A stretch of DNA of 64,000 nucleotides from Actinomadura sp. WMMA1423 (GCF_006547145.1 NZ_CP041244.1:3100001-3164000), one strand, 5' to 3'; positions 1 to 7,630 are shown, counted from the first letter of the stretch. The notes: generated by a model from the letters alone, not told the origin. Numbers and translations: made by a program.

Positions 1-817
1 GGAGCGCCTCGAACGCCTCCGGGGCGGTCGTCTCGGCGCCGATCCGGTCGCCGGTGAGCGCGCCGTGGTCGTCGCTGGAGCCGGTGACGGCCAGCCCGAG
101 CGCGGCGGCCAGGTCGCGCAGGCGGGCGCGGTCCTCGGGGGCGTGGTCGGGGTGGTCGGTCTCGATCCCGGCGAGCCCGGCGGCGGCGAGCCGCTCGATC
201 ACCTCGTCCCCGAACACGTAGCCGCGGCGGCGCGCCCGCGGGTGCGCCACGACGCACACTCCCCCGGCGGCGCGGACCAGCCCGATCGCCCGCTCGGGAT
301 CGAGCGCGTACCGCTCGACGTAGGCGCGGCCGCCCGGCGCGATCCAGCGGGACGTGAACGCCTCGTCGGCCGTCTCGATCGCGCCCGCCTCCACCATGGC
401 GCGGGCGATGTGCGGGCGCCCGACCGCCTCGCCCCTCGCCAGCGCGCGGACCATGTCCCACGTGACGCCGGTGCCCAGCTCCTGGAGCCGTTCCACCATG
501 CCGCGCGCCCTGACCACCCGGTCGTCGCGGATGCGGGCCAGCTCGGCGGCCAGCTCCGGCTCGCCGGGATCGAACAGGTAGCCGAGCATGTGCAGGCTGC
601 GGCCGCCCTCCTTGCACGACAGCTCGATGCCGGGGACGAGGGCCAGCCCGTCCGGCAGGGACGCGGCGGCCTCGTCCCAGCCCGCGACCGTGTCGTGGTC
701 GGTGAGCGCGACGACGTCCACGCCGTTGCCGCGCGCCCGCCGGACGACCTCGGCCGGGGCCCGGGTGCCGTCGGACGCGTTGCTGTGGCAGTGCAGGTCT
801 ATCCGCATGGTGCTCAT
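1..817 (-). CDS. PHP-domain phosphoesterase (C-terminus cut by window edge)
   Basis: The protein opens with the PHP metal-binding signature: DLHCHSNASDG near residue 6 and ALTDHDT near residue 37. Later come an internal HP motif (VVAHPRAR) and SSDDHG near the truncated end. These are the histidine and aspartate ligands of the trinuclear site of the polymerase-and-histidinol-phosphatase fold. Actinobacterial single-domain PHP proteins of about 285 residues are metal-dependent phosphoesterases acting on nucleotides or nucleoside phosphates; the exact substrate cannot be read from sequence. The start could be 817 or the in-frame ATG at 808. Only the last few residues are missing. DUF6758 lies just upstream on the same strand with a 16-base gap, so the two are probably co-transcribed. 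Confidence 0.85.
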   Translation of the reverse strand, partial: MSTMRIDLHCHSNASDGTRAPAEVVRRARGNGVDVVALTDHDTVAGWDEAAASLPDGLALVPGIELSCKEGGRSLHMLGYLFDPGEPELAAELARIRDDRVVRARGMVERLQELGTGVTWDMVRALARGEAVGRPHIARAMVEAGAIETADEAFTSRWIAPGGRAYVERYALDPERAIGLVRAAGGVCVVAHPRARRRGYVFGDEVIERLAAAGLAGIETDHPDHAPEDRARLRDLAAALGLAVTGSSDDHGALTGDRIGAETTAPEAFEAL

Positions 818-833
818 ACCAGCGGGACGCCGC

Positions 834-1481
834 TCAGCCGTCAAGGCGGGGGCTGAGCGCGCCGTAGGGCAGGTCGAGCTCCATGCCCGGCTCGCGCAGG
901 TCGAGCAGGGTCAGGCGCTCCAGCATGAGGACCCCGGCGTCGGCGGGCCACAGCACCGCCCACAGCCAGTTCCCCATCGCCTCGCCGACGTAGGCGGCGC
1001 GGTCGGGGCGGTCGCCGACCGCCCACATGGGCACCGTCTGCCCGCAGGTCGCGGCGGGGCCTCCGACCTCCAGCTTCACGTGCGGCGGGCCGCCGTTGAA
1101 CCCGGTTCCGGGATCGGGGCCCGCGAGCCCGGCGTAGTGGGCGCCGAGACCGATCCCCGGCTCCTCGGCGATCAGGACCATGTCGGCGGGGCCGCGCAGC
1201 AGTCCCGGTCCGGACGCCGCGACGGCGGCCGCGCGCCCGCCCGAGCGCTCGTCCCCCACCGAGGCGAACCCCGTGACGAGCCACGCCGACGGGAGCGGCC
1301 AGGGCGTCCAGACGGGGACCCTCGCGTCCTGGAGCACGGCGGCCAGCCCCTCGGGGCCCGCCCGCCTGGACGGCTGTTTCGGCAGTACGGCGCCGTGCAC
1401 GCCGCAACTCCAGTCGCTGGACCAGAGGTTCGGCGCGCTGACAGGTCCCCCGCAGCGCGGGCATGTGGGCTCCGCCCTCAT
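834..1481 (-). CDS. DUF6758-type conserved actinobacterial protein
   Basis: This is a protein of about 215 residues that starts at the ATG giving MRAEPTCPRCGGPV. The N-terminus carries a CPRCG...C zinc-ribbon-like pair of cysteines, followed by WSCGVHG. The rest is a compact domain rich in Trp, Pro and Gly with a conserved-looking HVKLEVGG segment. I associate this arrangement (N-terminal CxxC, next to a PHP phosphoesterase gene) with the uncharacterised DUF6758 family. No catalytic motif is visible. A longer frame extends upstream to 1556, but its first 25 residues look non-coding. Function is unknown. Confidence 0.7.
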   Translation of the reverse strand: MRAEPTCPRCGGPVSAPNLWSSDWSCGVHGAVLPKQPSRRAGPEGLAAVLQDARVPVWTPWPLPSAWLVTGFASVGDERSGGRAAAVAASGPGLLRGPADMVLIAEEPGIGLGAHYAGLAGPDPGTGFNGGPPHVKLEVGGPAATCGQTVPMWAVGDRPDRAAYVGEAMGNWLWAVLWPADAGVLMLERLTLLDLREPGMELDLPYGALSPRLDG

Positions 1482-1565
1482 GAGTAACCACCCTGCGCGG
1501 CCAGATCCCGGCTCGTCAAGGTCGGCCGGGCCCCCGCCACGGAAAAGTGGCGACAAAATGGGGTC

Positions 1566-1955
1566 ATGCGAGTGCGCTGCGTGGGCGGGATCGTGCGGGA
1601 CGGCGACGGGCGGCTTCTGCTGGTCAGGCGCGGTCGCCCGCCGGGCGAGGGCCTGTGGTCCATCCCGGGCGGGCGGGTCGAGCCCGGCGAGGACGACGCG
1701 GCGGCGCTCGTCCGCGAACTCAGGGAGGAGACCGGCCTCGACGTCCTCGTCGGCCCCCTGGCCGGGACGGTCGAGCGCCCCGGGCCCGGCGGCGTCGTCT
1801 ACGAGATCTACGACTACACGGCGACCGTGTGCGGCGGGACGCTCCGCGCGGGCGACGACGCCGAGGACGCGCGCTGGGTCGCGCCCGCAGAACTCGACGC
1901 CCTCCCCCTGACACCCGGCCTGGTCGACGCCCTCTCCGGATGGGGCGTCCTCTGA
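1566..1955 (+). CDS. Nudix hydrolase
   Basis: This 129-residue protein is the usual size for a single-domain Nudix pyrophosphohydrolase. The Nudix box (G-x5-E-x7-REL-x-EETG) runs from about residue 37 to 59, beginning GGRVEPGED and ending RELREETGLDV, with the catalytic glutamates intact. Such enzymes cleave nucleoside diphosphates linked to another moiety in the cytoplasm; the substrate is not predictable here. It is divergent from DUF6758 and convergent with the CPBP protease gene, whose stop lies 10 bases beyond. The ATG at 1566 follows a plausible upstream region and gives the expected N-terminal strand MRVRCVGGIV. Confidence 0.88.
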   Translation: MRVRCVGGIVRDGDGRLLLVRRGRPPGEGLWSIPGGRVEPGEDDAAALVRELREETGLDVLVGPLAGTVERPGPGGVVYEIYDYTATVCGGTLRAGDDAEDARWVAPAELDALPLTPGLVDALSGWGVL

Positions 1956-1965
1956 CCGGACGCCG

Positions 1966-3396
1966 CTACGAGGCGTGGACGGGCTCCGTGGCCGCCGTCA
2001 CCGGCGCCTCGCCGTCCCCGCCGCCCGCCGTGACGGTCTGGACCCGCATCCGCCGCGCCAGCCACACGACGGCGGCGGCGTAGAGCAGCATCGGGACGAC
2101 GTCCGCCGCGACGACCTGCCAGGGGACGCCGCCCTGCTCGATGTCGAGTTCGCCGACCGCCGCGGGCCCGAGGAAGGCCACCAGGTTGTTGAACACATGC
2201 AGCGCGATGCTGGACTCCAGCCCGCCGGTGCGCACCGCGAGCCATGCCGCGATCGCGCCGAAGGCGAAGATGTCGAGGATCCCCCAGCCGGTGTAGCCGT
2301 GGCCTGCCGTGAAGAGGGCCGACCCCACGACGATCCCCGGCCACGGCGTGCGGAACACGACGCTGAACGCGCGTCCGACGCGGTTCCTGGCGTTCTCCAG
2401 AGTGCAGGAGCCCACGGCCTGGAGCATCCAGCCGCGGAACGCGTACTCCTCCGCCGCCGACTGGAACGGCACCAGCAGGATGATGACGATGGCCGGGGCG
2501 AGGAACTTCCCCCACCCCACCCAGTGCTCGTCGCCGCTCGACTGGTCGTCCAACGTGGCACCGGCGACGATCGCCGCCCCGTAGGAGACGGCGCAGAACA
2601 GGATCGCCAGGCCGCTGCAAGCCAGCAGCCAGCGCCAGCGCAGCCGTCCCGCGACCGAGGAGAGCGTCCCCGGCCGCCGCCGCTGGACGACCCAGGCCCC
2701 GAGCAGCACCACGGGCAGGAACACCGCCAGCGCGCCGAGGTTGAACGCCAGGTCGGCCGTCCCGCCGCCGAACATCGAGTCGGCGTCCGCCCCGGAGCTG
2801 TCCGGGACTTCGCCCGTGACCACCAGGTGGACGATGATGCCCACGATCATCAGGCCGATGACCAGGGCCATCCCCGTGACGGCGATCCCGAGGGTGCCCA
2901 CCAGCGGGCACCACCATCGGTGCACCTCGTTGCGCGCCAGCCGGTGGAACGGGCTCGCCTTCGGCGTCGGCACCACCCAGGGCCGCTCGACCGCCCGGGC
3001 CCCGTACGTGGCGTCGTAGGGGACCTTCCCGTACGGCGCCTCCTGCGGGTAGCCGTACCCGGGCGGCTGCCCGGTGCCGTAAGGCTGCTCGCCGTAGGGC
3101 CGGGCCCCGTAGGGCTGCTCGGCTCCGTAAGGCTGCTCGGCTCCGTAGGGCTGCTCGGGCGCGTACGGCTGCCCGGTCTCGGGCGGCTGTCCGGGGCCGT
3201 AGGGCTGCTGGGGGCCGTAGGACCACCCGGCGCCCTGCGGCTGAGCGTGCTTCGGCGGCGGCCAGGCCGAGGCGGACGGCCGCGCCTCACCCTCCGGCAC
3301 GGGCTGAGCACCGGACGGCCGCGGGTCCTCCCGCGGCTCGCGTCCGAGGTCGGGGTCTAGGGGCGCCCAGCCGTCGCCGTCCCCTGCTCCTGCCAC
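1966..3396 (-). CDS. CPBP-family intramembrane metalloprotease with PYG-rich N-terminal tail
   Basis: The C-terminal half has about eight hydrophobic segments and the CPBP/Abi motifs: EEYAFRGWML (paired glutamates plus R), then FTAGHGYTG (motif with H) and the later HVFNN histidine. In this family these residues build the zinc site of a membrane-embedded protease (Rce1-like). The first 160 or so residues are cytoplasmic and low-complexity, dominated by repeated QPYG/EQPYG units. I chose the GTG at 3396 because an AAGGGG ribosome site precedes it. The frame stays open further upstream, but only through a 17-base tandem repeat. The substrate is unknown; actinobacterial relatives are often linked to bacteriocin immunity or processing. 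Confidence 0.8.
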   Translation of the reverse strand: MAGAGDGDGWAPLDPDLGREPREDPRPSGAQPVPEGEARPSASAWPPPKHAQPQGAGWSYGPQQPYGPGQPPETGQPYAPEQPYGAEQPYGAEQPYGARPYGEQPYGTGQPPGYGYPQEAPYGKVPYDATYGARAVERPWVVPTPKASPFHRLARNEVHRWWCPLVGTLGIAVTGMALVIGLMIVGIIVHLVVTGEVPDSSGADADSMFGGGTADLAFNLGALAVFLPVVLLGAWVVQRRRPGTLSSVAGRLRWRWLLACSGLAILFCAVSYGAAIVAGATLDDQSSGDEHWVGWGKFLAPAIVIILLVPFQSAAEEYAFRGWMLQAVGSCTLENARNRVGRAFSVVFRTPWPGIVVGSALFTAGHGYTGWGILDIFAFGAIAAWLAVRTGGLESSIALHVFNNLVAFLGPAAVGELDIEQGGVPWQVVAADVVPMLLYAAAVVWLARRMRVQTVTAGGGDGEAPVTAATEPVHAS

Positions 3397-3410
3397 GTGT
3401 GACCCCTTCT

Positions 3411-3614
3411 GTGAACCCTCGCGCCCTGTGAACCCTCGCGCCCTGTGAACCCTCGCGCCCTGTGAACCCTCGCGCCCTGTGAACCCTCGCGCCCTGTGAA
3501 CCCTCGCGCCCTGTGAACCCTCGCGCCCTGTGAACCCTCGCGCCCTGTGAACCCTCGCGCCCTGTGGACCCGCGTGCAGGCCGGACCCGCCCGTCCAGCG
3601 AACCCTCGCGTACA
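3411..3614. repeat. 17-bp tandem repeat array, 9 perfect plus about 3 degenerate copies
   Basis: The unit GTGAACCCTCGCGCCCT repeats without a single change from 3411 to 3563 (nine copies). Three further 17-base units with 10-13 matches each reach 3614. There are no spacers. The array begins 15 bases upstream of the GTG start of the CPBP protease gene, inside its likely leader. Each unit reads AGGGCGCGAGGGTTCAC in the mRNA sense, so it contains a GAGGG ribosome-site-like core. No phase of the unit creates a stop codon on that strand. Confidence 0.95.
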
Positions 3615-3639
3615 ACGTGGGACGAATCGTACGGGTCCT

Positions 3640-4578
3640 TCAGTTCCCGGGCGGATCGAAGCGCTTCGTCCGCGCCATCCCGGCCGCGCGGCCCTTGGCG
3701 GCGATCACGAGGGCCATCTTGCGGGACGCCTCGTCGATCATCTCGTCGCCGAGCCGGGCGGCGCCGCGCCCCTCGCCGAGCGAGTGGTCGTAGGCGTCCA
3801 GGATCAGCTCGGCGTGGTCGTAGTCGTCCTGGGACGGCGAGAAGACCGCGTTGCCCGCCTCGATCTGGGACGGGTGCAGCACCCACTTGCCGTCGAAGCC
3901 GAGGGCGGCGGAGCGCTCGGCGACGCGGGTGAAGGCGTCCACGTCGCGGACGTTGAAGTAGGGCCCGTCGATCGCCTGGAGGTCATGGGCGCGGGCGGCC
4001 ATAAGGATCCGCATGAGGATGTAGTGGTAGGCGTCGCCCTCGGTGTAGCCGGGCGGCTGCTCGCCGACGACGAGCGTCTTCATGTTGATCGACGCCATGA
4101 GGTCGCCGGGCCCGAGGACGAGCGCCTCCAGCCGGGGCGAGGACGCGGCGATCGCGTCGACGTTGACCATGCCCCGCGCGTCCTCGATCTGCGCCTCGAT
4201 CCCGATGCGGCCCACGGGCAGCCCCATCGCCCGCTCGATCTGGGTGAGGAGCCGGTCGAGCCACTGGACGTGGCCGGCGTCCGGCACCTTCGGCAGCATG
4301 ACCGCGTCGAGCTCGGCGCCCGCGCCCTCCACGACCTCGATCACGTCGCGGTAGGCCCAGTGGGTCTCCAGGTCGTTGACGCGCACCACCCGCGTCTTCC
4401 CCGTCCAGTCGCCCTCGTTGAGCGCGGCGACCACGGTGGCGCGGGCGCCCTCCTTCGCCGACGGGGCGACGGCGTCCTCCAGGTCGAGGAAGACCTCGTC
4501 GGCGGGCAGCCCCTGCGCCTTCTCGATGAAGCGGGGATTGCTGCCCGGGACCGCGAGGGTGGTACGTCGAGAGCGCAT
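3640..4578 (-). CDS. HpcH/HpaI aldolase / citrate-lyase beta-like protein (CitE-like)
   Basis: This 312-residue TIM-barrel protein has the CitE-family signatures. They are RTTLAVPGSNPRFIEKA at the N-terminus, FLDLEDAVAPSAK near residue 33 (metal-binding Glu/Asp), an EAQIED motif (second metal carboxylate) near residue 143, and a GPGDLMASI segment. Actinobacterial stand-alone CitE-like enzymes act as malyl-CoA or citramalyl-CoA lyases or related CoA-ester thioesterases; which one applies cannot be decided from motifs. The ATG at 4578 gives the standard short N-terminus. It is divergent from the 4618 gene with a gap of only 39 bases, so the promoters overlap. Confidence 0.85.
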   Translation of the reverse strand: MRSRRTTLAVPGSNPRFIEKAQGLPADEVFLDLEDAVAPSAKEGARATVVAALNEGDWTGKTRVVRVNDLETHWAYRDVIEVVEGAGAELDAVMLPKVPDAGHVQWLDRLLTQIERAMGLPVGRIGIEAQIEDARGMVNVDAIAASSPRLEALVLGPGDLMASINMKTLVVGEQPPGYTEGDAYHYILMRILMAARAHDLQAIDGPYFNVRDVDAFTRVAERSAALGFDGKWVLHPSQIEAGNAVFSPSQDDYDHAELILDAYDHSLGEGRGAARLGDEMIDEASRKMALVIAAKGRAAGMARTKRFDPPGN

Positions 4579-4617
4579 GGCCCCGGATGCTATCCAGCGG
4601 TGTGAGACCCTCGGTGC

Positions 4618-5118
4618 ATGGGTCTGAACAGGGCGCTGGTGGAGGAGGCGGCCAAAAAGTCGGGGCTGCTGTGGCTGGAGCTGCCCGGCCTCCTCCAGCC
4701 GCGCGCCGCCTGGCATGTGTGGCACGACGGGTCGGCGTACGTGCTGACCGGCGGTGAGGGCGAGCAGCCGCTCCCGGGTCTTCCCGAGGCCGAGCAGGTG
4801 ACGGTGATCCTGCGCAGCAAGGACAAGGGCGGGCGGCTCCTGGCGTTCGTCGCCGACGCCGAGAGGGTCGAGCCCGGCTCGGAGCTGTGGGACGAGGTGA
4901 CCCCGGTCCTCGCCAAGGAGCGCCTCAACGCCCGGACCCACGAGGGCCAGGTAGAGACGTGGGCCGAGGAGTCGTGGATCGTGCGGCTCACCCCGGCCGG
5001 CGAGACCGTCGAGGCGAGCGAGGACTACGCGACCGTACGGCCGGTCCCGACCCCCGCGACCACCGCCGGCGCGCCGCCGCGCCTGTACGGCGGCAAGCGG
5101 CGCCAGGTCGACCGTTGA
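4618..5118 (+). CDS. Conserved hypothetical protein, 3' end abutting an IS element
   Basis: This 166-residue soluble protein has no clear catalytic motif. The composition suggests a small beta-barrel (WHVWHDGSAYVLTGGEGEQ, then VTVILRSKDKGG and WIVRLTP), reminiscent of pyridoxamine-phosphate-oxidase-like split barrels, but I do not recognise a family with confidence. The last codon and stop (CGT TGA) overlap the predicted right end of the TnpB element. The native C-terminus may therefore have been altered or trimmed by the insertion. The gene diverges from the CitE-like gene. Confidence 0.65.
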   Translation: MGLNRALVEEAAKKSGLLWLELPGLLQPRAAWHVWHDGSAYVLTGGEGEQPLPGLPEAEQVTVILRSKDKGGRLLAFVADAERVEPGSELWDEVTPVLAKERLNARTHEGQVETWAEESWIVRLTPAGETVEASEDYATVRPVPTPATTAGAPPRLYGGKRRQVDR

Positions 5119-5330
5119 CGCGCTCCCCGGCCTTTGAAGGCCAAGGATTCAGCCTGTGCCGCGTGTGCGGCGCTTCTGTGGCTTCCTGTTTCACCGGGTC
5201 CTGCCCCCCGCTAGGCGGCGGGTCTTGCGGTCCCTCCGCAGGCGTTTAGCCTGTCCGCCCGCCCGGCGGCCAGGATGTTGTTCGCGGCGTTGACATCGCG
5301 GTCGTGGACCGCCCCGCACGGGCATGTCCA
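5115..5330 (-). ncRNA. Predicted omega-RNA (reRNA) of the TnpB element
   Basis: In IS200/IS605 elements the TnpB guide scaffold overlaps the 3' end of tnpB and runs to the right end; the flanking host DNA supplies the guide. Here that would be roughly the last 100 bases of tnpB plus the 96 bases beyond its stop, ending in the 5129-5142 hairpin and GCGTCAA at 5115. The guide would then read CGGTCGACCTGGCGCCGC from position 5114 leftwards. The RNA's 5' end is a guess; no promoter is proposed. Confidence 0.4.
5129..5142. repeat. Right-end hairpin of the TnpB element
   Basis: A perfect 6-bp stem GGCCTT/AAGGCC with a 2-base loop lies 69 bases past the tnpB stop codon. It matches the subterminal imperfect-palindrome position of IS200/IS605 right ends. 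Confidence 0.55.
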
Positions 5331-6377
5331 CGTGCGCACGTTCAGCGGCATCGCCTCGGCCGCGGTCCCGCACGCCGAGCACAACTTCGAGGAGGGGAAC
5401 CAGCGGTCCACCTTCCCCAAGGTGCGGCCGTACCGTGCGGCCTTGTACTCCAGCATCCCGACGAACCGGGACCAGCCCGCGTCGTGCACCGACTTGGCCA
5501 ACCGGGTGCGGGCGAGAGCGTTCACCGCGAGGTCCTCCACGTAGACCGCTTGGTTGTCGCGGATCAACTGTGTGGAGAGCCGATGGTGGTGGTCTCGCCG
5601 CGCATCGCTTACGCGGGCGTGCATGCGCGCGACCCGCGCGACCGCCTTGCGGCGGTTGGCTGAGCCCTTCTGCTTGCGTGACAGTGCCTGCTGGGCCTTG
5701 CCGAGACGGCGTTCGGCGCGGCGCAGGAACTTCGGGCTGGTGACCTTCCGGCCGTCCGACAGCACCGCGAGATGCGTCAACCCCAGATCGATCCCGACCT
5801 CGGCCGCCACCTCCGGCAACGGCTCCTGGGTGGTCTCGACGACGAAAGAGGCGAAGTACCGGCCCGCCGCGTCCTTGATCACCGTCACGCTCGACGGGTC
5901 GCAGGGCAGGTCCCGCGACCACCGCACCCGCACGTCCCCGACCTTCGGCAGGCGCAGCCTCCCTCCCGCCGTGATCGACCAGCGGGCGTTGCGGGTGAAC
6001 CTAACCGCCTGCCGGGAGTCCTTGCGGGACCGGAACCGGGACGGCGCGACCTTGCGGCCTCGCCGCTTGCCGGACACCGAGGCGAAGAAGTTGCGGTACG
6101 CGGTGTTCAGATCGGCCAGGGCCTGTTGGAGCACCACGGACGACACCTCACCCAGCCATACCCGCTCGGACGTCTTCTTGGCCTCGGTGATGACCTGCTT
6201 GGACAGGTCCCCATCCGAGGGGTAGGGCAGCCCGGCCGCGTGCGCCTCCCGACGGGCGCGCAGGGCGTCGTTGAACACCACCCGCGCGCACCCGAACGCC
6301 CGAGCCACCGCCTCCTGCTGACCGGAGGTCGGGTAGAGCCGGAAGCTGTACCTGAGCTGCACCTTTGAATTGTACAT
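5211..6377 (-). CDS. tnpB: TnpB RNA-guided endonuclease (IS200/IS605 OrfB), catalytically intact
   Basis: The protein is 388 residues, full length for a compact TnpB. It shows the N-terminal helix-turn-helix/REC-like region (RLYPTSGQQEAV...CARVVFNDAL) and a wedge-like basic stretch. All three RuvC carboxylates are present: D197 in VGIDLGLTHLA, E281 in VYVEDLAVN, and the HDRDVNAANNI motif (D359/D361). A zinc ribbon is formed by C333-x2-C336 and C352-x-C354. TnpB cuts DNA matching its omega-RNA guide next to a TAM, favouring retention of the element. Start 6377 (MYNSKVQLRYSF) is preferred over the upstream ATG at 6407, which would overlap the regulatory boxes. The gene shares its promoter region with the divergent Phd-like gene. 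Confidence 0.92.
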   Translation of the reverse strand: MYNSKVQLRYSFRLYPTSGQQEAVARAFGCARVVFNDALRARREAHAAGLPYPSDGDLSKQVITEAKKTSERVWLGEVSSVVLQQALADLNTAYRNFFASVSGKRRGRKVAPSRFRSRKDSRQAVRFTRNARWSITAGGRLRLPKVGDVRVRWSRDLPCDPSSVTVIKDAAGRYFASFVVETTQEPLPEVAAEVGIDLGLTHLAVLSDGRKVTSPKFLRRAERRLGKAQQALSRKQKGSANRRKAVARVARMHARVSDARRDHHHRLSTQLIRDNQAVYVEDLAVNALARTRLAKSVHDAGWSRFVGMLEYKAARYGRTLGKVDRWFPSSKLCSACGTAAEAMPLNVRTWTCPCGAVHDRDVNAANNILAAGRADRLNACGGTARPAA

Positions 6378-6407
6378 CCTTGTACTTGGAAATACGTGCT
6401 CGTACAC
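6371..6407. promoter_or_regulatory. TGTAC-box cluster between tnpB and the Phd-like gene
   Basis: The 38-base divergent spacer and the tnpB start contain TGTACA (6371-6376), TGTACT (6381-6386), TACG-TGCT-CGTA (6393-6404) and GTACAC (6402-6407). TGTACA-centred palindromes are the known operator core of YefM-type antitoxins in Escherichia coli. The arrangement suggests the adjacent Phd/YefM-like protein binds here. The first box covers the tnpB start codon, so binding could silence both genes. Binding is inferred. Confidence 0.5.
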
Positions 6408-6415
6408 TGACGATC

Positions 6416-6589
6416 ATGGAATCGGAAGAGATGAGCGTCGCCGACGCACGTCGCCAGTTCGCCGACGTCCTCCACGACGCCGCCGTCCGAGGACGCATCA
6501 CCTACATCACCAACCGAGGCCGCCGCATCGCCGCGATCGTCCCCGTCCCCATCGCCGAGGCCGCCAACCAGAACCTCGACGACTCTTGA
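6416..6589 (+). CDS. Phd/YefM-family antitoxin-like regulator, no partner toxin
   Basis: This 57-residue protein has the Phd/YefM N-terminal fold: MSVADARRQFADVLHDAA, a strand reading ITYITNRGRRIAAIVP, and a short C-terminus. The usual toxin-neutralising tail is almost absent (full antitoxins have about 80-90 residues), and no RelE, YoeB or PIN toxin follows. It lies inside the hairpin-bounded element, divergent from tnpB. It may act only as a DNA-binding repressor. ATG 6416 or 6431 could be the start; the second begins at the conserved core. Confidence 0.75.
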   Translation: MESEEMSVADARRQFADVLHDAAVRGRITYITNRGRRIAAIVPVPIAEAANQNLDDS

Positions 6590-6625
6590 ACCCGCCGGCA
6601 GGACACGCTCGGGCCGGCGATAGCC

Positions 6626-6641
6626 CGGCCTGAAGGCCGGA
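6626..6641. repeat. Left-end hairpin of the TnpB element
   Basis: A perfect 6-bp stem CCGGCC/GGCCGG with a TGAA loop lies beyond the Phd-like gene, on the side expected for the element's left end. It is flanked by further GC-rich partial palindromes. It puts the Phd-like gene within the mobile unit. Confidence 0.5.
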
Positions 6642-6730
6642 ACACCGGCCTGCAAACAGGTAGGCGTAGCTGCCGACCCGGCAGCCCGTCACACCGGCGG
6701 CTCGGCTCAGCGGCCCGGCACCGGCGGTGC

Positions 6731-7630
6731 TCACATCGGGAGCCGACGACCCTCCGCCAGGGCGCGGAGCTTGTCGGGGTTGGCGACCAGGTGGACGGCC
6801 GCGATCCGGCCGTCCTCGTCGATGTCGGCGGAGACGGTGCTGATCGGCCCGTCCGGCCCGTCCACGACGACGGCCGGCTCGCCGTTGAGGTGGACGCGCC
6901 GGAAGCGCATGTCGGCAGGGTCGACGCCCTCGTAGGGCTGCCCCTCGATGGCGGTGAGGAAGCGCGCGACCTTCTCCGCGCCGAAGATCGCCCGGCGCGG
7001 CGCCCGGACCTTGCCGCCGCCGTCCGACCACAGCGCGACGTCGGGCGCGAGGACCTCCATGAGCCGGTTGACGTCGCCGCCCAGGACCGCCTCGAAGAAC
7101 CGCTCGGTGGCGGCGCGCCGCTCGGCGCCGCCGGCCTCGAAGCGGGGGCGGCGCGCCTCCACGTGCTTGCGGGCGCGGGTGCCGAGCTGCCGGACCGACG
7201 CCTCCGAGCGGTCCAGCGCCCGGGCGATCTCGGCGTAGGGGTAGCCGAAGACCTCCTTCAGGACGAACACGGCGCGTTCGAGGGGGCTCAGCGTCTCCAG
7301 GACGACGAGCATCGCCATCGACACCGACTCCGACATCTCGGCGTCCTCGGCGACGTCCGGGGAGGTCAGCATCGGCTCGGGCAGCCACGGCCCGACGTAG
7401 GTCTCGCGCCGGGCCTGCGCCGAGCGCAGCCGGTCGAGCGCGACGTTGGTGGTGATCCGGACGAGGTAGGCCTTGGGGTCGGAGACGCCGGAGCGGTCGC
7501 CCGCCGACCAGCGGAGCCAGGCGTCCTGCACGGCGTCCTCGGCGTCGGCCGCCGTGCCGAGCATCCGGTAGGCCACCGCGAACAGCAGGTTGCGGTGCTG
7601 CTCGAAGGGCTCTGTGAAGACGTCGCTCAC
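6731..7630 (-). CDS. ECF sigma factor, SigJ-type with SnoaL-like C-terminal domain
   Basis: A 299-residue sigma-70 protein. Region 2 lies near residues 8-75 (FEQHRNLLFAVAYRMLG, DAEDAVQDAWLRW). Region 4 lies near 115-165 (LSPLERAVFVLKEVFGYPYAEIA, SEASVRQLGTRAR). A C-terminal domain of about 120 residues resembles SnoaL/NTF2-like folds (ATERFFEAVLGGDVNRLMEVLAPDVAL). This architecture is that of SigJ/ECF41-like factors, in which the C-terminal extension modulates activity instead of a separate anti-sigma factor. The GTG start at 7630 gives the family-typical VSDVFTEPFEQHRN. Regulon unknown; SigJ of mycobacteria is linked to peroxide stress. Confidence 0.9.
   Translation of the reverse strand: MSDVFTEPFEQHRNLLFAVAYRMLGTAADAEDAVQDAWLRWSAGDRSGVSDPKAYLVRITTNVALDRLRSAQARRETYVGPWLPEPMLTSPDVAEDAEMSESVSMAMLVVLETLSPLERAVFVLKEVFGYPYAEIARALDRSEASVRQLGTRARKHVEARRPRFEAGGAERRAATERFFEAVLGGDVNRLMEVLAPDVALWSDGGGKVRAPRRAIFGAEKVARFLTAIEGQPYEGVDPADMRFRRVHLNGEPAVVVDGPDGPISTVSADIDEDGRIAAVHLVANPDKLRALAEGRRLPM

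Larger units (their letters stand above)
5115..6660 (-). mobile_element. IS200/IS605-type element with tnpB and a Phd-like passenger, no tnpA
   Basis: The unit comprises tnpB (minus strand), a divergent Phd/YefM-like gene and a short palindromic hairpin beyond each gene: GGCCTTTGAAGGCC at 5129-5142 and CCGGCCTGAAGGCCGG at 6626-6641. Read in the tnpB direction, the right end goes GAATCC, hairpin, GGGGAGCGCGTCAA. This parallels the ISDra2 right-end layout as I remember it, so the edge is placed at 5115. The left edge (about 6650-6700) cannot be fixed without an empty-site comparison. No Y1 transposase is present, so the copy would need one in trans. Confidence 0.6.

Noticed and set aside
3411..3563. 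CRISPR-like array
   Set aside because: The 17-base units are contiguous with no spacers and no cas genes are nearby; it is a simple tandem repeat.
5211..6377. Exapted, nuclease-dead TnpB acting as a transcription factor
   Set aside because: All three RuvC acidic residues and the zinc ribbon are present, so it looks like an active nuclease.
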